From NCBI GenBank assembly GCA_002428735.1, contig DIXO01000072.1, positions 1-64,000 on the forward strand: a DNA stretch of 64,000 nucleotides, given 5' to 3'. A program made the position numbers and the translations under genes. This document shows positions 50,944-59,141 of this stretch, in pieces. Every line of letters starts with the position of its first letter. Within the stretch, counting starts at the first letter, position 1. Below the pieces are notes generated by a model, which searched no databases, was not told the origin of the DNA, and saw nothing but the letters and a program-made list of their open reading frames with translations. Origin of the DNA: Syntrophaceae bacterium UBA6078. Its GTDB lineage: Bacteria; Desulfobacterota; Syntrophia; Syntrophales; UBA2210.

Positions 50944-51285
50944 CTATTGTTCCGGGGAACCGGTGTACTGGGCCTTCACCGTGGTGTGAATGCCCCCGCG
51001 CACGTTGAAGGTGCCCACAACGGCGACCCTTCGGGGGCGTATGGTTTTCACGAAATCGTCGAGGATCGCGTTGACCGCTTCTTCGTGGAAGATCCCCCTG
51101 TCACGGTAGGAATTCAGGTATATCTTCAGAGATTTGAGCTCGACCAGGAAGGCGTCCGGAACGTAGCTGATCAGTATCTCCGCGAAGTCAGGCTGCGCCG
51201 TCATGGGACAGAGACAGGTAAATTCCGGGAATCGCATGGATACTTCGTATTCACGCTTCCTGTAGATGTTTTCGATCGCTTTCAT
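50944..51285 (-). CDS. queF: preQ0 reductase QueF (7-cyano-7-deazaguanine reductase)
   Basis: 113-aa unimodular NADPH-dependent nitrile reductase making preQ1 for queuosine. The catalytic Cys is in FTCLCPMTAQPDFAE (usual motif has TGQPD; here Ala replaces Gly), and the QueF signature VELKSLKIYLNSYRDRGIFH is intact. At 113 aa it is slightly shorter than the B. subtilis type. It overlaps the preQ transporter gene yhhQ by 35 bp, so the two are cotranscribed from the yhhQ side. Confidence 0.93.
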   Translation of the reverse strand: MKAIENIYRKREYEVSMRFPEFTCLCPMTAQPDFAEILISYVPDAFLVELKSLKIYLNSYRDRGIFHEEAVNAILDDFVKTIRPRRVAVVGTFNVRGGIHTTVKAQYTGSPEQ

Positions 51286-51883
51286 ACAGCCTCACCATGA
51301 GGTAGCAGATGGGGGTGTCGAGAAGGGCGATGCCGACCTTTACCACGTACTGACTGAGAATCATCACGCCGATCGTCGCCGGAGGGACCTTTCCCCAGAA
51401 GGCTATGCCTATGAAGAGAACGGAGTCGATCAGCTGGGATACGATCGTCGAAAGATTGTTCCTGAGCCACAGGTGCCTCCCCGCTGTTTTCTTCCTCCAC
51501 CAGTGAAAGGCCCAGACGTCGTGATTCTGCGAAATCAGGTAGGCGATCATTGATGCCAGGACGATCCTCGGGGTCGATCCGAGAATGACGGTATACGCTT
51601 CCTGGTGTCTCCAGAATCCCGCCGGAGGGAGAAGCCTGCCGGCCAGTATGACCACCACCATGAAGATCGACAGGTAAAACCCCGCCATGACGAGGGATGA
51701 GGCACTTTTCTTCCCTTCCACCTCAGCCACCACATCGGTGAAGAGAAAGGTGAAGGGATACAAAATGATCGCCGCCGGAAGCACCAGTTCTCCCACCACG
51801 ATGATCTTGGCAGCCAGGATGTTCGCCAGGAGCAGGGATGACACAAAAAGGTATTTTATGAATTGAATATTCGGCGGCGTCAT
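51251..51883 (-). CDS. yhhQ: Queuosine precursor transporter (YhhQ/VUT family)
   Basis: 210-aa membrane protein of the VUT family, importing preQ0 or preQ1. Six or so membrane segments and the pattern IILYPFTFLFTDVVAEVEGK (landmark near residue 40), ASMIAYLISQNHDVWAFHWW and NNLSTIVSQLIDSVLFIGIAFWG (landmarks NNLSTIVSQLIDS) are characteristic. The start at 51883 is chosen over 51955 for the usual N-terminus, although no clear Shine-Dalgarno is seen. It diverges from the TPR gene. Confidence 0.88.
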   Translation of the reverse strand: MTPPNIQFIKYLFVSSLLLANILAAKIIVVGELVLPAAIILYPFTFLFTDVVAEVEGKKSASSLVMAGFYLSIFMVVVILAGRLLPPAGFWRHQEAYTVILGSTPRIVLASMIAYLISQNHDVWAFHWWRKKTAGRHLWLRNNLSTIVSQLIDSVLFIGIAFWGKVPPATIGVMILSQYVVKVGIALLDTPICYLMVRLYESDRKHLQEA

Positions 51884-52005
51884 ATTACATTTTTTATTGC
51901 AAGAGTTTTCCAAATAGGGGTAAGAGAGATACCACCGCCCTATGAAGTATGTCAATTGATTTTTCAGGGAATTGCCGGTAACAAGACCCGGTGTGAAGGC
52001 AGGTT

Positions 52006-52635
52006 ATGGACGGAACATACCGTGAGGACAGGGAGCGTTTTCTTTCGGATGCCGCTGCGGGGATGGAAGAGGGGCGGTACGGCGATGTCATGGCCCTCGC
52101 CGACGCCCGGCTGCAGCGCCTTCCGGGTGACATGGATGCCCATCTCGTCAGGGCGTCGTGCCGGGCTCTCATGGGCAGACCCTCGGAAGCCGAAGAGACG
52201 TGTGAACAGTGGCATGCGATCGTGCGGGATCAGTCGCGGGTCTATGAGGTGCTGGGAGACGCATACCGTCGGCAGGGGATGACTGAAGAGGCGATCCGCT
52301 CCTACACGCGGTTTGTGGAGCTGAATCCAGGCAGCGGCGAGGCGCGGCGGGTATCCGAAAAGATTGCGCCTCTGGAGGATGCCGCTGTGCCTCAGGAGGG
52401 CCCTGCGCTGGTGGATGATTTTCATACCATGACCCTGGCACGGCTCTATGTGAAACAGGGACACTACCGGATGGCGGCGGATGTGATGGATCGGGTGCTG
52501 GCAAAAGATCCGGATAACGCGGAGGCCGGGGCATATGCCCTCCGGGTGCGCCGTCTTATGGAGGGAGGCTGGAAGCCGGTTGTTGACGAACTGGAGCGAT
52601 GGCTCAGTGAGCTGCACAGAAGAAAAAGCGCCTGA
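52006..52635 (+). CDS. Tetratricopeptide-repeat protein
   Basis: 209-aa soluble protein. Two or three degenerate TPR helical pairs are visible: AHLVRASCRALMGRPSEAEE (about residues 45-65), YEVLGDAYRRQGMTEEAIRS with YTRFVELNPGSGEARRV, and LARLYVKQGHYRMAADVMDR with VLAKDPDNAEAGAYALRV. TPRs mediate protein contacts; the partner is unknown. The stop overlaps the downstream M24 peptidase GTG, suggesting cotranscription. Confidence 0.82.
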   Translation: MDGTYREDRERFLSDAAAGMEEGRYGDVMALADARLQRLPGDMDAHLVRASCRALMGRPSEAEETCEQWHAIVRDQSRVYEVLGDAYRRQGMTEEAIRSYTRFVELNPGSGEARRVSEKIAPLEDAAVPQEGPALVDDFHTMTLARLYVKQGHYRMAADVMDRVLAKDPDNAEAGAYALRVRRLMEGGWKPVVDELERWLSELHRRKSA

Positions 52636-53710
52636 GAAATCTGCCGCGGGCGACCGCATAAGCCGGGCGCGGATGATACTCCCGGCGTCCGATGTGGAGG
52701 GTATCCTTTTTTTCGGAGAGGCGAATATCCGCTATCTCACGGGCTTCACCGGGACCGACGCCGTTCTCCTTCTGGGGACCCATCACCTGGCCCTGCTGGT
52801 GGACGGCAGGTACACGACACAGGCGAAAGAAGAGACACGGGAGTGCGCCATTGTCGAGTTCAGCGACAGGGCGGACGGGGTGGAGGGCGCGATTGCCGAT
52901 CTGGGCTTGAAACGGGTGGGAATTGAATCCGCTGCCGTGACGCTGGACAGCTATCTCGCGATCCGGGAACGTGCCCCGGGGGTTGATTTCAAGCCTCTGT
53001 CGGGGGAGATCGATCCCCTCCGAATTATCAAGGAGGGAGAAGAAGCAGCGCTTATCCGGGAGGCGGCGCGGAGAGCGGCTCGCGCCCTGACGGAAACGCT
53101 GGAAGAGATCAGGCCGGGCGTGACCGAACAGGAGATCGTGGCGATCCTGGAGATGAAGATGAGGCAGGCGGGCGGTGAGGGGCCGTCTTTTGAGACCATC
53201 GTGGCCTCCGGTCCCAACGCGGCGCTCCCCCACGCGACCTCCGGCTCCCGCGAGATAGCGGACGGAGATTTTGTAACCATCGATTATGGGACCGTATGGG
53301 GAGGGTATCACTCGGACGAGACCTGCACCATTGCCGTGGGGCGCGTAACGGAGAGGCAGGCCGCCGTGTACGGCGTGGTGAAGGAAGCCCATGACAGGAC
53401 CATCGATGCGGTGCGGGAAGGGATTTCATGCAGGGATGTGGACGCTGTCGCCAGAAGGCATATCGACAGGGCCGGGTACGGCCCGCACTTCGCGCACGGG
53501 ACCGGGCATGGCGTTGGCCTGGAAATTCACGAACCCCCCCGTCTGTCCGAGAGGTCGAATGATATTCTGGAAGAGGGGATGGTTGTTACGGTGGAACCGG
53601 GGATCTACCTCCCCGGTCTGTGGGGGGTGCGGATAGAGGACACCGTTCTGGTCGAAAAAGATGGATGTGAGATCCTGACAAGAATGTCCAAGGATCTGAA
53701 AATACTATAA
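52607..53710 (+). CDS. Xaa-Pro aminopeptidase-type M24 metallopeptidase
   Basis: 367-aa pita-bread-fold peptidase that would cleave X-Pro dipeptides or N-terminal X-Pro bonds. Metal ligands are readable: two Asp in FVTIDYGTVWGGYHSDETCT, His in FAHGTGHGVGLEIHEPPR, Glu in VVTVEPGIYLPG and Glu in GVRIEDTVLVEK. The N-terminal creatinase-like domain begins near GILFFGEANIRYLTGFTGTD. The GTG at 52607 overlaps the TPR gene and is the most plausible start; the Shine-Dalgarno (GGAG) is somewhat distant. Confidence 0.9.
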   Translation: MSCTEEKAPEKSAAGDRISRARMILPASDVEGILFFGEANIRYLTGFTGTDAVLLLGTHHLALLVDGRYTTQAKEETRECAIVEFSDRADGVEGAIADLGLKRVGIESAAVTLDSYLAIRERAPGVDFKPLSGEIDPLRIIKEGEEAALIREAARRAARALTETLEEIRPGVTEQEIVAILEMKMRQAGGEGPSFETIVASGPNAALPHATSGSREIADGDFVTIDYGTVWGGYHSDETCTIAVGRVTERQAAVYGVVKEAHDRTIDAVREGISCRDVDAVARRHIDRAGYGPHFAHGTGHGVGLEIHEPPRLSERSNDILEEGMVVTVEPGIYLPGLWGVRIEDTVLVEKDGCEILTRMSKDLKIL

Positions 53711-53729
53711 TGTGTGAGGATGTTGACCT

Positions 53730-54125
53730 ATGTCGTTTCCGGATGATTTGATGTACAGCAGCGAACATACGTGGGCGCGGATTGATGGAGACATCGCGAC
53801 CGTGGGGATAACGGACTATGCCCAGGACAAACTGGAAGAGATTCTGTCGGTAGAGCTGCACCCGGTGGATTCTTCCGTTGAGCAGGGCGAACCATTCGGA
53901 GTCATAGAATCCGTCAAGGCAACAACTGAACTCATCTCTCCCGTGAGCGGTGAGATTGTCGGCGTCAATGAAGACCTGGCCGATGATGTGGGTATTCTCA
54001 ACAGCGACGCATACGACACGGGGTGGATGATCGCCGTTCAGATACGGGATGCGGGAGAGCTCGATACCCTCATGGACGCGGAGGAGTACGAGGATTACAT
54101 AGAGGCGAGCGAGGAGGATGATTAG
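53730..54125 (+). CDS. gcvH: Glycine cleavage system H protein
   Basis: 131-aa lipoyl carrier protein. The lipoylation site lies in FGVIESVKATTELISPVSGE, with Lys in ESVKA near residue 64, and HTWARIDGDIATVGITDYAQ is the N-terminal signature. No gcvP or gcvT adjoin it; a lipoate ligase gene follows 6 bp downstream. Lone GcvH-type proteins in anaerobes may also serve as lipoyl-relay proteins. Confidence 0.94.
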   Translation: MSFPDDLMYSSEHTWARIDGDIATVGITDYAQDKLEEILSVELHPVDSSVEQGEPFGVIESVKATTELISPVSGEIVGVNEDLADDVGILNSDAYDTGWMIAVQIRDAGELDTLMDAEEYEDYIEASEEDD

Positions 54126-54131
54126 GGAACG

Positions 54132-54962
54132 GTGGAAACATGGAGGATGATCCCTTTCGCGCGACACGACCCCTTTGAGAATATGGCCATAGACGAGGCC
54201 CTGTTCAGGATGCACCAGCAGGAAAGGCAGCCTCCCGTGCTCCGCTTTTACGGCTGGAAGAGACCGGCCGTGACTCTCGGCTACTTTCAGGATGTCGATG
54301 ATGAGCTCAATTACGCGTACTGCCGCGACAGCGGCATCCCCATCGTTCGGCGGCCGACGGGGGGGAAGGCTGTCCTCCATGGATGCGATCTGACCTACTC
54401 CCTCGTTGCCGGGGAGAGATCCTCCCTTTTCTCCGCCGACGTGGTTGAAACATACCGGATCATCAGCGGGTGCATCATTCGAGGCCTCGCGGTCGCGGGA
54501 ATCGATGCGCACATGGTCGAGGAAGGGCGGCGCGGAACCCCCCCGGGGGAGGGATTCTGCTTTGCCACCTCATACCGGCATGAACTCCTCGCGGGGGGGA
54601 AAAAGATCTGCGGAAGCGCCCAGATGCGGGCGCGGGGCGTCTTCCTCCAGCACGGGTCCGTGCTTGTCGATCTTGACCCGCTGGCGGTCTGCTCCGCAAT
54701 CGGGAAAACGGGGGATATCCAGAAGAGGGCGCGGGAAATTACAGCTGTCGTAACCTCTGTCCGCGAGACCGTGGGAGACGCTGTCGGTATGGACGATCTG
54801 TGCCGGGGCCTGGCGGCGGGGTTTGAGGAGGTCCTGCACGTGCGGCTGGCAGAAGGAGACCTGTCCCCCGAAGAGGATGCCCTGAAGGAGAAATTGCTGG
54901 CGGACAAATATAGGCGGGACGAATGGAATTTGAAAGGATGGAGCGCTCAGCGTGGATCTTGA
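54132..54962 (+). CDS. lplA: Lipoate-protein ligase / lipoyl-octanoyl transferase (LplA/LipM type)
   Basis: 276-aa BPL/LplA-fold enzyme attaching lipoate or octanoate to H protein and dehydrogenase E2. Landmarks: NMAIDEALFRMHQQERQPPV at the N-terminus, VTLGYFQDVDDELNY, PIVRRPTGGKAVLHGCDLTY near residue 72 (substrate-binding RR-TGG) and GGKKICGSAQMRARGVFLQH with the catalytic Lys. It lacks the large C-terminal accessory domain of E. coli LplA, so LipM-type octanoyl transfer is possible. It starts with GTG 6 bp after gcvH and overlaps hisC. Confidence 0.9.
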   Translation: METWRMIPFARHDPFENMAIDEALFRMHQQERQPPVLRFYGWKRPAVTLGYFQDVDDELNYAYCRDSGIPIVRRPTGGKAVLHGCDLTYSLVAGERSSLFSADVVETYRIISGCIIRGLAVAGIDAHMVEEGRRGTPPGEGFCFATSYRHELLAGGKKICGSAQMRARGVFLQHGSVLVDLDPLAVCSAIGKTGDIQKRAREITAVVTSVRETVGDAVGMDDLCRGLAAGFEEVLHVRLAEGDLSPEEDALKEKLLADKYRRDEWNLKGWSAQRGS

Positions 54963-56022
54963 AACAATTATAAAAAAGGGAGTCCTCTCCCAGGAGGCGT
55001 ATCCCGCGGTGGATCTGCCGTGCCGGATCAAGCTTGACGCCAACGAGAATCCCTATCCCCTGTCCCCCTCCCTCACGCGTCTCATCTTCGATCGCCTTCA
55101 GTCCGTATCCCTCAACCGCTATCCTGCGCCGGGCTCTCCCGCTTTGAGGGCTGCCTTCGCCCGGTATTACGGTGTGAAGGAAGAGATGATCCTCATAGGG
55201 AACGGCTCGGATGAACTGATCCACATCCTGCTGACGGCGGCCGGCCCCTCCTCTCACTCCTGCGTGCTCTTTCCAACCCCCACCTTTGCCATGTACGGGA
55301 TCAGCGCACTGAACACGGGGCACCGTATTGTGGAGGTGCCGCTGGACCGGCGGCTGGATCTGGATATGGACGCCATGCTTGCCGCCATAACCGACGCGCG
55401 GCCGTCCCTCATATTTCTCAGCTACCCCAACAATCCCACGGGGGGATGTTTCGACAGAAGGGGTATGGAGCGGATTATCGAGGCATCCAGCGGGCTGGTG
55501 GTGGTTGACGAAGCCTACGGCAACTTTTCGGGGAAGACCTTTCTGGGCGATCTCGACCGGTGGGATAACCTGGTTATACTGCGGACCCTTTCAAAAGTGG
55601 GACTGGCGGCCCTCAGGCTGGGGATTCTGATCGGACATCCCTCTCTGGTCCGTCAGTTGAACAAGGTGAGGCTCCCCCATAACGTAAACATCTTTTCCCA
55701 GGTGGTGGGAGGGGTCTTTGTCGAGCGCTCCGCGGAATTTCTCGAGCCGGTGGAGCGGATTATCGCGGGGAGAAAATGGCTTTCAGACGAACTGATGGCT
55801 ATTGAGGGGATCACCCCCTTTCCCTCGGACGCCAATTTTATCCTTTTTAGTTGTGTTACGGGGAAAGATGCTGTATATGAGCACCTTGTCGAACGAGGCG
55901 TGCTCGTCAAGAATTTTACGTCTCCCGACAGCCTCGTGAACTGCATGCGGGTGACGGTCGGAACCGCAGAGGAAAACAGGGAATTTATCGAGACCCTCAG
56001 GGGGATCGTGCAGGGAGAGTGA
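54952..56022 (+). CDS. hisC: Histidinol-phosphate aminotransferase
   Basis: 356-aa PLP-dependent class II-type aminotransferase for histidine synthesis. Landmarks: IKLDANENPYPLSPSLT near the N-terminus, LIGNGSDELIHILLTAAGPS, IFLSYPNNPTGGCFDRRG near residue 153 and VVVDEAYGNFSGKTFLGD. LRTLSKVGLAALRLGILIG carries the PLP-binding Lys, and CMRVTVGTAEENREFIETL supplies the C-terminal Arg. The GTG start overlaps lplA by 11 bp. hisD is in the prmC-murA operon, so the his genes are dispersed. Confidence 0.95.
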   Translation: MDLETIIKKGVLSQEAYPAVDLPCRIKLDANENPYPLSPSLTRLIFDRLQSVSLNRYPAPGSPALRAAFARYYGVKEEMILIGNGSDELIHILLTAAGPSSHSCVLFPTPTFAMYGISALNTGHRIVEVPLDRRLDLDMDAMLAAITDARPSLIFLSYPNNPTGGCFDRRGMERIIEASSGLVVVDEAYGNFSGKTFLGDLDRWDNLVILRTLSKVGLAALRLGILIGHPSLVRQLNKVRLPHNVNIFSQVVGGVFVERSAEFLEPVERIIAGRKWLSDELMAIEGITPFPSDANFILFSCVTGKDAVYEHLVERGVLVKNFTSPDSLVNCMRVTVGTAEENREFIETLRGIVQGE

Positions 56023-56041
56023 TAACCGCATAGGTACAGAC

Positions 56042-56090
56042 AAGGGGTGGAAGACGGCGCTGGTGCGTGAGGCCGTTCTGCCCCTTTTTT
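56042..56090 (+). terminator. Intrinsic terminator after hisC
   Basis: Outer stem AAGGGG/CCCCTT and inner stem ACGGC/GCCGT separated by an internal loop, followed by a T run; 20 bp after the hisC stop. Confidence 0.65.
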
Positions 56091-56154
56091 GTATCTTACG
56101 AATTGAGCATGTCAAGACAAAAGCCTATTTTTCCACGGAGGGAGGTGACAATCT

Positions 56155-56355
56155 TTGGAAGTTCGAGTAATCGACAACGATGTTGAACGAGCCTTGAAGA
56201 TACTGAAAAACAAGCTTTCGAAAAGCGGTTTTTTTAAGGAACTCAAACTGCGCAGAGCCTACGAAAAACCCTCTGTCAAGAAAAAGAGGAAGGCCCTGGA
56301 AGCGCGCAGGAGGGTAGCCAAGGCCGCGCGGAGACGAAAATGGTCTCCCCGGTAG
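56155..56355 (+). CDS. rpsU: 30S ribosomal protein S21
   Basis: 66-aa basic protein typical of S21: MEVRVIDNDVERALKILKNK, KRSGFFKELKLRRAYEKPS-like core and an Arg/Lys-rich tail (ALEARRRVAKAARRRKW). S21 sits near the anti-Shine-Dalgarno end of 16S rRNA. It starts with TTG, which is placed 8 bases after a very strong GGAGGGAGGT; no ATG offers an alternative. Confidence 0.95.
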   Translation: MEVRVIDNDVERALKILKNKLSKSGFFKELKLRRAYEKPSVKKKRKALEARRRVAKAARRRKWSPR

Positions 56356-56442
56356 GCCCGGCGGTTTCAGAGCGGATGGCGCGGGAGCGGGGTGAAGTCC
56401 CCGCGGCCGTCCCCCGATGGGTGGGCGTTTTGGGGAGGAGCT

Positions 56443-57096
56443 ATGGCAGAGAAACAGTACATTGTGGATGCCCTGTCCGCCGATGAAGCGTGGCGCGTCT
56501 TCCGGATCATGGCGGAATTTGTGGAAGGCATTGAAGAGCTTTCACATATCGGCCCCGCCGTGAGCATCTTCGGGTCTGCCCGGGAAGCCCCGGGAGACGT
56601 CTATTACGAGAAGGCGCGCGAGGTTGCCCGTCTCCTCGGTACGCAGGGGTTTGCCGTGATCACCGGAGGAGGGCCGGGCATCATGGAGGCGGCCAACCGG
56701 GGAGCCAGCGAGGCGGGCGCCCCGTCGGTGGGGATGAACATCCAACTGCCCTTTGAACAGAACCCCAACCCCTATGCCACCATCAGTATCAGCTACAAGT
56801 ATTTTTTTATCCGCAAGGTCATGTTTGTCAAGTATGCCATGGCCTATGTCATCCTTCCCGGGGGATTCGGGACCATGGATGAACTCTTTGAGGCTCTCAC
56901 CCTGATCCAGACGAAGCGGATACGGAGCTTCCCGGTGGTTCTCATGGGCAAGGACTATTGGGGAGGGCTGGTGGGCTGGCTGAAAAAGACCATGCTCCGC
57001 GAGGGGAAGATCTCTCCGGGGGACCTTGAACTTATCCAGATGATCGATGAACCCGATCAGGTGGTCCGGCATATCCAGAAGTTTGTCGTCCTGTGA
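56443..57096 (+). CDS. LOG family (TIGR00730) nucleoside 5'-monophosphate phosphoribohydrolase
   Basis: 217-aa Rossmann-fold protein of the LOG/lysine-decarboxylase-like family, whose characterised members cleave nucleoside monophosphates to base plus ribose 5-phosphate. Motif VSIFGSAREAPGDVYYEKAR near residue 40, VITGGGPGIMEAANRGASEA near 72, and the catalytic AYVILPGGFGTMDELFEAL near 143 (PGGxGTxxE) are present. The start at 56443 follows GGGGAGGAG. It lies between rpsU and holA. Confidence 0.92.
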   Translation: MAEKQYIVDALSADEAWRVFRIMAEFVEGIEELSHIGPAVSIFGSAREAPGDVYYEKAREVARLLGTQGFAVITGGGPGIMEAANRGASEAGAPSVGMNIQLPFEQNPNPYATISISYKYFFIRKVMFVKYAMAYVILPGGFGTMDELFEALTLIQTKRIRSFPVVLMGKDYWGGLVGWLKKTMLREGKISPGDLELIQMIDEPDQVVRHIQKFVVL

Positions 57097-57114
57097 GCAG
57101 GGTGGGTCTCCCCC

Positions 57115-58482
57115 ATGCAGGGAACACTGAAGAAAATCATCGCCGACATCGGCAAGGGGGTTATCGCCCCCTGCTATCTCATCCACGGGGATGAAGAATA
57201 TCTGGTGACCGACGCGCTCGACCGCCTCATAGACGCTATTCTTCCCCCCGATCAGCGGGATTTCAACCTCTTTTACCTGGAGGGGGAAAACGAAGACGTG
57301 GACGCCCTCTGCGACTCCCTCCGCATGTCCCCCCTGATCCCCGGCAGAAAGGTCGTGGTGGTAAGAAATACCCGCCTTCTCTATTCCAGGGCATTGTCAA
57401 CCGATATCATACAGGAAATCACGTCACACCTTGAAAACGATCCTTCCCGGGCCCTTCGGGCCTTCCATGCCCTCATGGAGGTGGCGGGGTGGTCTCTGGA
57501 GGATATGAAGGGGGGACAGTGGAGAAACATTTCGGATGAGGACTGGCGGAAGGCGACCGGAGACGCGGGAGGTGCGGACCGGGGAGAGTGGATCCCGAGA
57601 GTGCTGGAGCTGTGCGACAGACTGACAGTCCCGCGCGGCGGCAATCGGAAGGACACGGACAGGCTAGAAGAGGCGCTGCTGGAGGGGCTCCCGGCCGGCA
57701 ACTGCCTGGTGATGACCGCCGCCGTGGTTGATAAGAGAAAAAAGCTGTTCAAAGGGATAACCGATGCGGGGGTTGTTCTCTCCTTCGCAAAGACCAAGGG
57801 TGAGTCGGGGAAGAAAACCCTTCTCATGGACAGGGCGGCGGACGCCCTTGCGAAGCAGGGAAAGCGGTTGACGCCGGACGCCCTCCTCGCCCTGGGGGGG
57901 AAAACGGGCTTCGATCTTCGCGGTTCCATGCAGGAGATTGAAAAACTGATTGCCTATGTGGGCGACCGCGAGACGATCGACCGGAACGACATCGACGCGG
58001 TGGTTGAGAAGACCGCGGAGGATTCGGTCTTCGATCTCACCGGCGCCGTCGTGGAGAGGGACGCGACCGCGGCCCTTGAGATCCTCGGGCAGCTCCTCGA
58101 CCAGGGGGTCAACCACATCATGATTCTGACCATGATCGCGAGGGAGGTCCGGTTCCTCCTGCAGGGGCATCTCCTCCTTGCGTCGGGGGAGATTCCGCCG
58201 GTCCGGCCGCGCATGGACTATGGGGGATTCCAGGCCGGGATCTATCCCGCGGTCAAAGCCCTGGCCGCGAAACACAAGGGCGCGTGGCTTGCCACCCAGC
58301 ATCCCTACGTGGTCTACAACGCCCTCAGAAATGCCGGCCGGTTTTCCCGGGAGGAACTGATCGGGCACCTGCACCGCCTGGCAGAGCTGGATCGCGCCAT
58401 GAAGTCTTCTGGCGCCGATCCCGTGCTGGCGCTCAGGCGCCTGCTGATAGGCATGTGCCGGGCGCCAGGGCAGGGGGGATGA
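57115..58482 (+). CDS. holA: DNA polymerase III subunit delta
   Basis: 455-aa clamp-loader wrench subunit. Landmarks: APCYLIHGDEEYLVTDALDR (residues about 18-37), LIPGRKVVVVRNTRLLY near 75, and AGNCLVMTAAVVDKRKKLFK near 195. LALGGKTGFDLRGSMQEIEK is near 262 and VNHIMILTMIAREVRFLLQG near 342. It is unusually long: about 90 residues (roughly 92-185, containing HLENDPSRALRAFHALMEV and SDEDWRKATGD) are inserted between the N-terminal strand and the usual 'AAVVDKRKK' region, compared with about 340 aa in E. coli. Gene placement after the LOG gene is ordinary. Confidence 0.9.
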   Translation: MQGTLKKIIADIGKGVIAPCYLIHGDEEYLVTDALDRLIDAILPPDQRDFNLFYLEGENEDVDALCDSLRMSPLIPGRKVVVVRNTRLLYSRALSTDIIQEITSHLENDPSRALRAFHALMEVAGWSLEDMKGGQWRNISDEDWRKATGDAGGADRGEWIPRVLELCDRLTVPRGGNRKDTDRLEEALLEGLPAGNCLVMTAAVVDKRKKLFKGITDAGVVLSFAKTKGESGKKTLLMDRAADALAKQGKRLTPDALLALGGKTGFDLRGSMQEIEKLIAYVGDRETIDRNDIDAVVEKTAEDSVFDLTGAVVERDATAALEILGQLLDQGVNHIMILTMIAREVRFLLQGHLLLASGEIPPVRPRMDYGGFQAGIYPAVKALAAKHKGAWLATQHPYVVYNALRNAGRFSREELIGHLHRLAELDRAMKSSGADPVLALRRLLIGMCRAPGQGG

Positions 58483-58532
58483 AACAGGAGCGCCGAGCCC
58501 CATGGGACAACCGGGCCGTTCCGGGTTGGCAG

Positions 58533-59069
58533 CTACAGTTTTCTCAGACTTCTCCGGGCCTGCCGTTCCCGTTTTGATCTCTTCCGCGCGGCCCCCTTCT
58601 TTGCGGTTCCGGGCCGGGGGGCGAGGTCTTCGTCCTCTTCCTCTTCATATATCTCATCACCCCGGGGCATCCCTGCTGTCTCTCCTTCCCCCATGCGTCG
58701 CTCGAATTCGGGGGAGGATATGGCCACGCCCCCCGCCTTCATCGCCCCCGCCGCCACTTCCCGGTCGGAACTGACGACAATGAACTCCGAACCCCGTTCC
58801 GCCCGCGCCATTCTTCTGATAACCTCATCCGCCGTCTCGCCCCGTCCGGAGTATACGATATGGACACCGTCCCGTCGGTGCCGCTCCTCGTGGGCCGGGC
58901 CCGTCATCCATCCGTCGAAGACCACGGTTGCCCTGTGCCCCCGCGACCTGCGGTACGCGGCGACACGCCGGATCAGCTCGTACCTTCCCGCCTCCAGGCT
59001 CAGGCGCTCCACGCGCCGGAGGGAATCCGACTGCCTGATGAGATTGTAGCCGTCGATGATGATGTGCAT
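58533..59069 (-). CDS. NYN domain (YacP-like) RNase-fold protein
   Basis: 178-aa PIN-like protein of the YacP/NYN group, predicted endoribonuclease. MHIIIDGYNLIRQSDSLRR carries the first catalytic Asp, VVFDGWMTGPAHEERHRRDG the second, and EFIVVSSDREVAAGAMKAGG a third. The C-terminus is basic and charged (KGAARKRSKRERQARRSL). The start at 59069 is chosen because the Asp-rich strand should be N-terminal; only a weak AAGAG precedes it. A strong hairpin lies immediately upstream of the start. Confidence 0.85.
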   Translation of the reverse strand: MHIIIDGYNLIRQSDSLRRVERLSLEAGRYELIRRVAAYRRSRGHRATVVFDGWMTGPAHEERHRRDGVHIVYSGRGETADEVIRRMARAERGSEFIVVSSDREVAAGAMKAGGVAISSPEFERRMGEGETAGMPRGDEIYEEEEDEDLAPRPGTAKKGAARKRSKRERQARRSLRKL

Positions 59070-59084
59070 GGTCTCTTCAAAAGA

Positions 59085-59125
59085 AAAGGGACATCCCACA
59101 GGCTTCCCGGATGTCCCCCTTTTTA
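59085..59125. terminator. Hairpin with T runs on both strands
   Basis: GGGACATCC (59088-59096) pairs with GGATGTCCC (59109-59117), with A-rich sequence on one side and CCTTTTT on the other, so it can terminate either strand. On the minus strand it lies between rpe and the NYN gene, only about 15 bp before the NYN start. Confidence 0.75.
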
Positions 59126-59141
59126 CGCCCTGTTCCGGCGG

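Noticed and set aside
51884..51960. Possible preQ1 riboswitch upstream of yhhQ
   Set aside because: A GGTGG...ACCCC-type pairing exists, but it lacks the A-rich tail and loop pattern of known classes. It also overlaps a TTGACA promoter-like site, so it would not be inside the transcript.
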